A stretch of 64,000 nt of DNA from assembly GCA_022457155.1 (NCBI GenBank), contig JAJGOT010000472.1, forward strand, positions 306,501-370,500. The letters run 5' to 3'. The DNA is from Cladopsammia gracilis (Eukaryota > Cnidaria > Anthozoa > Scleractinia > Dendrophylliidae). Under the pieces are notes generated by a model that ran no database searches, was not told the DNA's origin, and saw nothing but the letters and a program-made list of their open reading frames with translations. Below, piece by piece: positions 58,315 through 64,000 of this stretch (positions are counted from its first letter, which is position 1; each line of letters begins with the position of its first letter). Both the position numbers and the translations under genes were made by a program.

Positions 58315-59608
58315 AGCCTGTTCCAGGCGTTCAGATAGTGGGGAAGCGCGAATAGTTGGGGAAGGCGCGAAGAAAAGCGAGCGAAAAAATTGCGGGAGGC
58401 GAGGCGAGGGAACGCCTGTAAACATTCTTAACAAAATGTCCTTCCGCCCACTTTTAGACCGCCAACTCAGTTGTCAATCATCTGTCAATTAAAATAGGAT
58501 TAGATTTCCTGGGATTAGATTTGGTGTAATAAAGAGTGACAGGCCTACACGACTCCCTCGCGAGTGTTTTAGCCATTTTATATTTAAGCTCGCAAAATGA
58601 TGCTTCATGTATTTGTAGCGGGTATATGGAGAATTCGAGGTGACTGAATTAAAAACCTTCTAAACTCGCAAAATGATACAGACTGTAGTCTCGAGGTCAT
58701 TTGTGTTTTTAAGCTGTCTGCTAGTTTTGACCTCTTTGTCGGGGCGATTGTTTCATAGCGATGTTCTTTATTATGCCATCGTGGCATTTGTTAGAATAGC
58801 TCTGCAGTAAAACCTTTAACATTGCATGCAGACTTACAGCAAGCTTCGATTTGGAGGTCATTTTGAAATTATGCTGTATTCTCGGCGGTTTTCTTCAACT
58901 CTGGTTTCTTCAACTCGGCGGCTTTCTTCAGTCTGGAGCTCTGGAGCTCTGTTCGATCGGCGGCTTTCTTTAGTTTTGTTTGACCTCTTGCTGTGCTCAT
59001 GTAGCCATTTTCTAGTAGAAGTTAACCAACAATGTAAGGTTTTTCACTCTCTCTGAATCTCTTAGGTAGTCGGATTTATTAGTTTGAAATTATCGACCGT
59101 CAATGGTTTCTTGCAATTAGTTGGAAATATGTTGGTCCGAATTTTCAGTGATAATTGCAGCTTTTTATAAAGCTATGCAATGTTTCATAGAGAGTATAAA
59201 TCAAGCGCATTTCAGTCACTGCTCCGCTTTGTAGTTGAGAATTGACGGTTTTTCCGGAGTTCTAATCTGTTTTTCTCCATTGTCATTTGTGCAGTCGGTT
59301 CTTCTCACTGCATTGTACTGAGTTTCAAAGTCTAGCGACTGTTTTGTTTATGCCTCGATGAAAGCTGTCTTTCCTCCGCCATATCACATTTCTCGTCAGC
59401 ACTCGAGTGTTGACAAAGTGTCATAATTGACCAATCAGAGGGTATACCGGATCCCGGTATACCGGAACAACCTTTTGTTAAGAATGTTTACAGGCGTTCT
59501 TTCGCCTCCTCTCCCCAGCCTCCCCGCAATTTTTTCGCTCGCTTTTCTTCGCGCCTTCCCCAACTAATCGCGCTTTCCCCACTATCTGAACGCCTGGAAC
59601 AGGCTAAG
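58315..59608. mobile_element. DNA transposon with about 120-bp inverted ends, GCCTGTTCCAGGCGT family
   Basis: The left end GCCTGTTCCAGGCGTTCAGA, followed by TAGTGGGGAAGCGCGA and ending GGAACGCCTGTAAACATTCT near 58435, is inverted at 59472-59608. AAGCTGCTTT lies directly outside each end as a target duplication of about 10 bp. Long inverted ends and a 9-11 bp duplication recall Mutator-like elements, but no transposase is present. Confidence 0.75.
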
Positions 59609-61015
59609 CTGCTTTAGAAGGGATGCGTTTTCTTGGGAAACGCAGTTTGAGAATTTCACGGTGTATTTTTACGAATGGAGACGTTTTAAGAAAGTTAAAT
59701 GGGACAGGAAAGTTTGTGTTTTAATATGAACGATATGGCAGAGCAAAATAGCATGAACTTTGCGTTTTTTGAGGAGCACCCCCAGACCTATTGTTAATTT
59801 CCCTAGGGTATTGGGATGTCATGAACTTGTCATAATTATCTCACGCTACGTCACCACAAAGGTATTACAGTTCTTATTTAGTTTCGATATCTCACGTTAC
59901 CTACGGTATCAATAATCTTTCAAATTTCAAATCATTGCCATTAATAGATTTAGGTACATGGTAGAAGGTATTGACGGTGGTAAAAATTGCGCTTTGATTA
60001 TGCAATAGTATGCAAGGGACCTCGTGATTTTGCAGACTTAGTCAAACTATTTCTTGTTTGCTGCAATTCTCTCTACAGTTCTATTCGTATACAAGTAAAA
60101 TTTTGTTGTTGACAAAGCAAGCATTTTAACAACCATTTTATAAGCGATCTGAGCGTTTCAATTCAAGACAGACATTGGAACTTATTATTACGGACTTAAT
60201 TGAGAAGATATTATTTGAGTGCCAATACGAAGAAAATATCAAGAAGTGGTTAGGATTTTATCGCATACACCGCCACTAAAATTTTTGGGGAGTACTCCCG
60301 GACCTATGTTAATTTCCCTAGGGAATTGGCATGTCATAATTTTTTTTTTTAGTTTTGATATATAGCGTTACATATCAATCTTTTAAATTTGTTTTTACGT
60401 AGATGTGTCCGAGACGGCATTGATCTTCAAAGGTTCAAGAAATTTGTGTTTTTCTTGTCAATCATACGTCGTAAAGCCATTAGTGCTCATTTAGAAGGGT
60501 AAAAAAGGTCAAATGTTCTTGGGAAACGCAGTTTGACTGAAAATTCCACGGTGTATTTTTAAAATGAATGGAGACGTTCTGAGGAAGTTAAATGGCAAGG
60601 GAGCAAAAACAATAATTACTAAGTTCAATTTATGAAATGAATGGCTTTGAGTTCTCATAGCATGTTATCATTTGATGAACTTTTGATATTAAATTACCGA
60701 TCACGCGAACGAAATCATTGCCATTGTTAGATTTAGGTACATGGTAGAATGTATTGACGGTGATAAAAATTGCGCTTTGATTATGCAATAGCATGCAAGG
60801 GATCTCGTGATTTTGCTGAACAAACTAATTGTGCAAATGTAGAAGTTATTGTTTGCTGCAATTCTTTCTACAGTTCTATTCGTGTACAAGTAAAAGTTTG
60901 TTGTTCTGAATTGAATGACAAAGCAAGCATTTTAACAACCATTTTATAAGCGATTTCAGCGTTTCGATTCAAGACATACATTGGCATTATTACGGACTTA
61001 CTTGAGAAGATATTA

Positions 61016-61407
61016 GGGCCATTTATACGGGAGAAAATAAGACGCGTCTTATCTAAGACGTGACTTAAATAAGATGCGAAGTGTACCATTTGTACGTTTG
61101 CGTCCAACATAAGACGCGAAGATCACGTATAAATGGTTCGCGTCTTATTTTTGATACGGCGCACTTGTTGTTCACGTCTTATTTAGAACACGAAAGCATT
61201 TATACGAGGAAGTTCACGTCTTATTTAAGACGCGGACAAAATAAGAACAGCTGAAAACCCTGTTCTAAGATAAGACGCGTCTTATTTAAGTCGCGTCTAA
61301 AATAAGACACGAATGCTTATTTTGTACTGTTTATACGATCGGTTCGCGTCTTATTTAAGTCGCGTCTTAGATAAGACGCGTCTTATTTTCTGTCGTATAA
61401 ATGGCCC
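61016..61407. mobile_element. MITE with GGGCCATTTATACGG ends and TATTA target duplication
   Basis: The left end GGGCCATTTATACGGGAGAA is inverted as CTGTCGTATAAATGGCCC. TATTA flanks both sides (61011-61015, 61408-61412), and the empty site GATATTATTTGAG is preserved in the sister duplication unit near 60212. The inside is packed with AAGACGCG / CGCGTCTT palindromes. It is a 392-bp element. Confidence 0.88.
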
Positions 61408-61864
61408 TATTATTTGAGTGCCAATACTACTCAAGTAAAAACCATTCGTTTTTTCACCTTTTTTCCGGATCCACGGTTGTGGCGTGCAGGAAAGACAGAA
61501 ACATTTCCGGTGAAGATCACAAGAAAAGACAGAAAAGTCAGAAAAATATAGCACTGCGACAGCTTGAGACTCAGTTGAAGTAAAAAGTAGTGAAAATTGC
61601 TTTTCAGTGTTTGCCTGGCTTTGACAGCTTTCGTAATAAAGTTCCTTTTTATCATTGTGGAATGTCCGGTTTCCGGAAGATTAGAAAGAACGGGAGAGAG
61701 CGAATCTTAAAAATGAAATTAAAGTTGGAAAAATAAATATTTGCTCAATTCTTTCTTTGAGGAATAGAGTAATTCTAAGGATATGCACTTTTTGTCCTGA
61801 CTTCCTGACTGAATTTAAGTCTCAAAATAGCAATGAACAATGCGCTATATATGATAAACGATTA

Positions 61865-62128
61865 TACCGTATTTTCTCGATTAAACGCTGGGCCCCGAAT
61901 AAACGCCGGGTATAATAGAGGAAGTTGTAAGTAAGCCCTCAAACGTTTATTTGTGGTATAATAAACTTAAGATTTAAGGGCAAGGTACACGGCTGCCAAG
62001 AAAAACGAATAATAACCCTTTCTTAAAAAATGGCGGGCGAGAAAAAACTGCTGATTCAAAGAAACGCCGGGTCCACTAGGCCAAGTTTGAAATAAACGCC
62101 GGGGGCGTTTAATTGAGAAAATACGGTA
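61865..62128. mobile_element. MITE, TACCGTATTTTCTCGATTAA ends
   Basis: The ends TACCGTATTTTCTCGATTAA and TTAATTGAGAAAATACGGTA are inverted with one difference. AAACGCCGGG words recur in the inside. Confidence 0.82.
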
Positions 62129-62921
62129 CGTGAATGGACTACAGACGAGTAGCACGCAACATTTTAGAATCACCATAGGTGTCATAGGTCATGATCAGTA
62201 ATCAGTTCTTTTCTTCTACAAAATCTCCGTAAAATTCTAAGATGTTTATGTCTTATATATAAAGATCTACAAACGCGGATAAACGTAAACAGTTTTCCGA
62301 TGCGTTGTGGCACACATCAAAGATTAAGATAGGATGATCCTAGCTTGTTTTTGAACCGGTGCTGCTTGACATTTCTGACAGTCCTCAGAGAATTAATTCT
62401 GTATGGCGATGATCCGCAATTTGCACCTACAGTTTCATAGTTGAGACTAGTTGAACCTCTCAAACTCCCCGTAATCTCGAACTCAAATCCATTTCCTTTC
62501 GGTGACCTTCGATTTTCTTTTATGTCATATACTATACGAGTCTAATGAGAGTGCGAGATGTCAGGAGTTCAACTGTATTTTCGAGGTCTTCAGTGCATGT
62601 GATTTCAGAGTAATTTTCTGAACTTACAATCATGGGTGGCCAACGACCACTGATGTATAAATCTTCAAGGTTACCTTCATCATATTCCTTCCCAAAAAGT
62701 CATAAAATACCATAAAAAGAATTCACTTACCTTTTGCATCCTTCCGAGGCTTTTGAGTCTTATGAGCCTTGTGTGATTTGTGTCGACTTCTGCTTTTTTT
62801 TTACTTTTTTCGTTTCCTGTTTTCCTCCTTGTGTTTTACCATGCGGGAAGAGTTACTTATTGATTGTTATTTGACGATATAAGATCACCAGAGATCTGTA
62901 CAACTCTGCAATTGATCCCGG

Positions 62922-63098
62922 CACCGCAAATGATCCCGGACCGCAAATGATCCCCAAATGGGACCGCAAATGATCCCGGACCGCAAATGATCCCCAAATT
63001 GGACCGCAAATGATCCCGGACCGCAAATGATCCCCAAATTGGACCGCAAATGATCCCGAACCGCAAATGATCCCCATAGAGGACCGCAAATGATCCCG
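62922..63098. repeat. Tandem array of GGACCGCAAATGATCC words
   Basis: A 40-bp unit, GGACCGCAAATGATCCCGGA then CCGCAAATGATCCCCAAATT, repeats about four times, itself made of two half-units sharing CCGCAAATGATCCC. The reverse strand is open in several frames and gives false GIICGP ORFs. Confidence 0.9.
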
Positions 63099-63185
63099 CT
63101 CATTAATAATAATGGAACGGTGTGGATTTTTTTTACTAGAGCTGTGCATATACATCTAGTTTATGCCTAAGCCTGGATTTCTTAC

Positions 63186-63312
63186 TGTCGCGTATTTTTT
63201 ACGTGCGTAAATATAATAAGAAATGATGTATGAACAGCTTGTGCAAAAGTTTACGCGAGTTGTTCATACATCATCTCTTATTTTTATTTACGCTCGTAAA
63301 AATTACGCGACA
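63186..63312. mobile_element. 127-bp near-perfect hairpin
   Basis: TGTCGCGTATTTTTTACGTG, then AAATGATGTATGAACA, is mirrored by TGTTCATACATCATC and AAAAATTACGCGACA. The arms are about 50 bp with a loop near CTTGTGCAAAAG. It lies 150 bp before the OTU frame. Confidence 0.8.
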
Positions 63313-63462
63313 TTGGAAATGCACCTTAAAATTAAAAAAAATAAAAATTATAATATCATCTGTATACAGACTTATACATATTTTTAAAAAGAGTAACTAT
63401 TTAATCTAAGAATATGAATTAATAAAACACGCGTTAGGTCGTCTAAAAAGTTAAAGAGCCCA

Positions 63463-63977
63463 GTGTCTGTTATAAAGAAGTCAGTAACGCAGGACTTACT
63501 TATCACCAGCCCTCCAACGCCAAAAGATGGCAATTGTTTATTCCATGCGATGAATGACCAAATAATTTGCCTGGGGATGGTTTCCCAGAGCGTCTCAGAA
63601 TTAAGCTCTAGCCTGGTTAATTATCTCAGACTAAACCCAACCACACCAGACGGAGCTCATTTCAGAGATTTTGTCAATCATGGCGCATGGAAGACCTATC
63701 TACGAAGAATGGCAAAGGATGGATAGTGGGGGACTGGATTGCATTGTTGGGACTGATCAACATGTTAAATATCCCGGTGGCGATAGTCTCAAGTTTAGGA
63801 GAGGCAGGATTAAAAGTCATTCATTCAGCTGGGTATGAAGATGACGACAACGATAAAAGCAACGGAGGTATGGCGTTACTTAGCCATGAAGCTGAGCTAC
63901 ACTATCACAGTCTGGAACCAATAGACCTTTCCGCTTCTAAGAGTCCGCGACGTTCCAGTGTGCGACCGAACAGTTAA
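63463..63977 (+). pseudogene. OTU-family cysteine protease domain, interrupted
   Basis: OTU proteases cleave ubiquitin linkages. The first frame reads TPKDGNCLFHAMNDQI, with the catalytic D-G-N-C motif, and continues to HFRDFVNHGAWKTYLRRMAK before a TAG at 63724-63726. From about 63700 the next frame continues the same domain: VGDWIALLGLINMLNIPVAI, VIHSAGYEDDD and LHYHSLEP, which holds the probable catalytic His, ending with TAA at 63977. Restoring continuity needs one base in the G-run at 63727-63731 and removal of the TAG, so it is a pseudogene or a sequencing error. In-frame sequence also extends upstream (KKLKSPVSVIKK), so the start is unknown and it may be the last exon of a larger gene. 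Distinct from any RIC1 function. Confidence 0.7.
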
Positions 63978-64000
63978 AAAACAAGTACGGCGAGGGAAAA

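Larger units (their letters stand above)
58055..61430. repeat. Mosaic tandem duplication, three diverged units
   Basis: CCACTAAAAT..TTTGGGGAG and CGGACCTATTGTTAATTTCC occur near 58100, 59775 and 60270 with variants. GGTGTATTTTTA and GGAGACGTT occur at 59660 and 60550. CATGGTAGAA.GTATTGACGG occurs at 59957 and 60737. Each unit carries a subset, so internal deletions followed duplication. Two transposons interrupt units 1 and 3. Confidence 0.7.
57909..63462. other. Intergenic region without a recognised gene
   Basis: Between the RIC1 polyadenylation signal and the OTU fragment I see only repeats: a three-unit mosaic duplication (58055-61430), two inverted-repeat transposons in it, a MITE at 61865-62128, a 40-bp array at 62922-63098 and a hairpin at 63186-63312. 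Small ORFs (57920-58144, 58826-59056) have no recognisable features. Confidence 0.6.

Noticed and set aside
62853..63155. Reverse ORFs with GIICGP and GSFAV repeats
   Set aside because: They are by-products of the 40-bp tandem array, open in several frames at once.

Overview
The window looks like animal nuclear DNA, most likely from an anthozoan cnidarian (a stony coral is my best guess). The evidence is two conserved eukaryotic genes with many short GT-AG exons, introns packed with short inverted-repeat transposons (MITEs), tRNA-derived SINEs, Penelope-like and LINE relics and long minisatellites, and an AT-rich composition. The species call is inference, not something read directly.

Two genes sit head to head around 5.3-5.7 kb. 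On the minus strand is CMPK1 (UMP-CMP kinase): four exons are recognised (5283 down to 1877), carrying the P-loop, NMP-binding and lid motifs. The last exon is not found and probably lies left of base 1. On the plus strand is a complete RIC1 (the Ric1 subunit of the Ric1-Rgp1 exchange factor for Rab6), read here as 34 exons from 5697 to 57708. All 33 junctions keep phase, giving 1386 codons plus a TGA. The 413 bp between the two start codons act as a shared promoter region and hold a perfect TISU/YY1-type element (5627-5638), whose ATG opens an 11-codon upstream ORF in frame with RIC1.

RIC1 has about 4.2 kb of coding sequence spread over 52 kb, and the introns are a museum of repeats. Intron 1 has a Penelope-like relic, foldback elements and an antisense SINE. 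Intron 2 has a higher-order 52-bp repeat. Intron 4 has a 16-bp minisatellite and a 648-bp foldback. Intron 9 holds about 60 copies of a 61-bp minisatellite that seems to have grown from half of a tRNA-derived SINE. Intron 12 has a piggyBac-like MITE, and intron 15 a 38-bp array. Intron 18 has a MITE ending 22 bp before exon 19. Introns 23-25 carry nested foldbacks and an antisense reverse-transcriptase ORF. Intron 30 begins with a 42-bp duplication that copies the exon 30 donor site. Intron 33 has three MITE copies and a Penelope-like insertion with a LINE fragment inside it.

From 57.9 to 63.4 kb no gene is recognised. The stretch is a mosaic tandem duplication interrupted by two inverted-repeat transposons, then further foldbacks and a short tandem array. 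At the right edge (63463-63977) is an OTU-type cysteine protease domain broken by a stop and a frame change, either a pseudogene or a sequencing error.

No CRISPR array, rRNA gene or intact tRNA gene was seen, and no operon-like or defence system. The most unusual things are the repeat-derived structures and their contacts with RIC1 splice sites and promoter.
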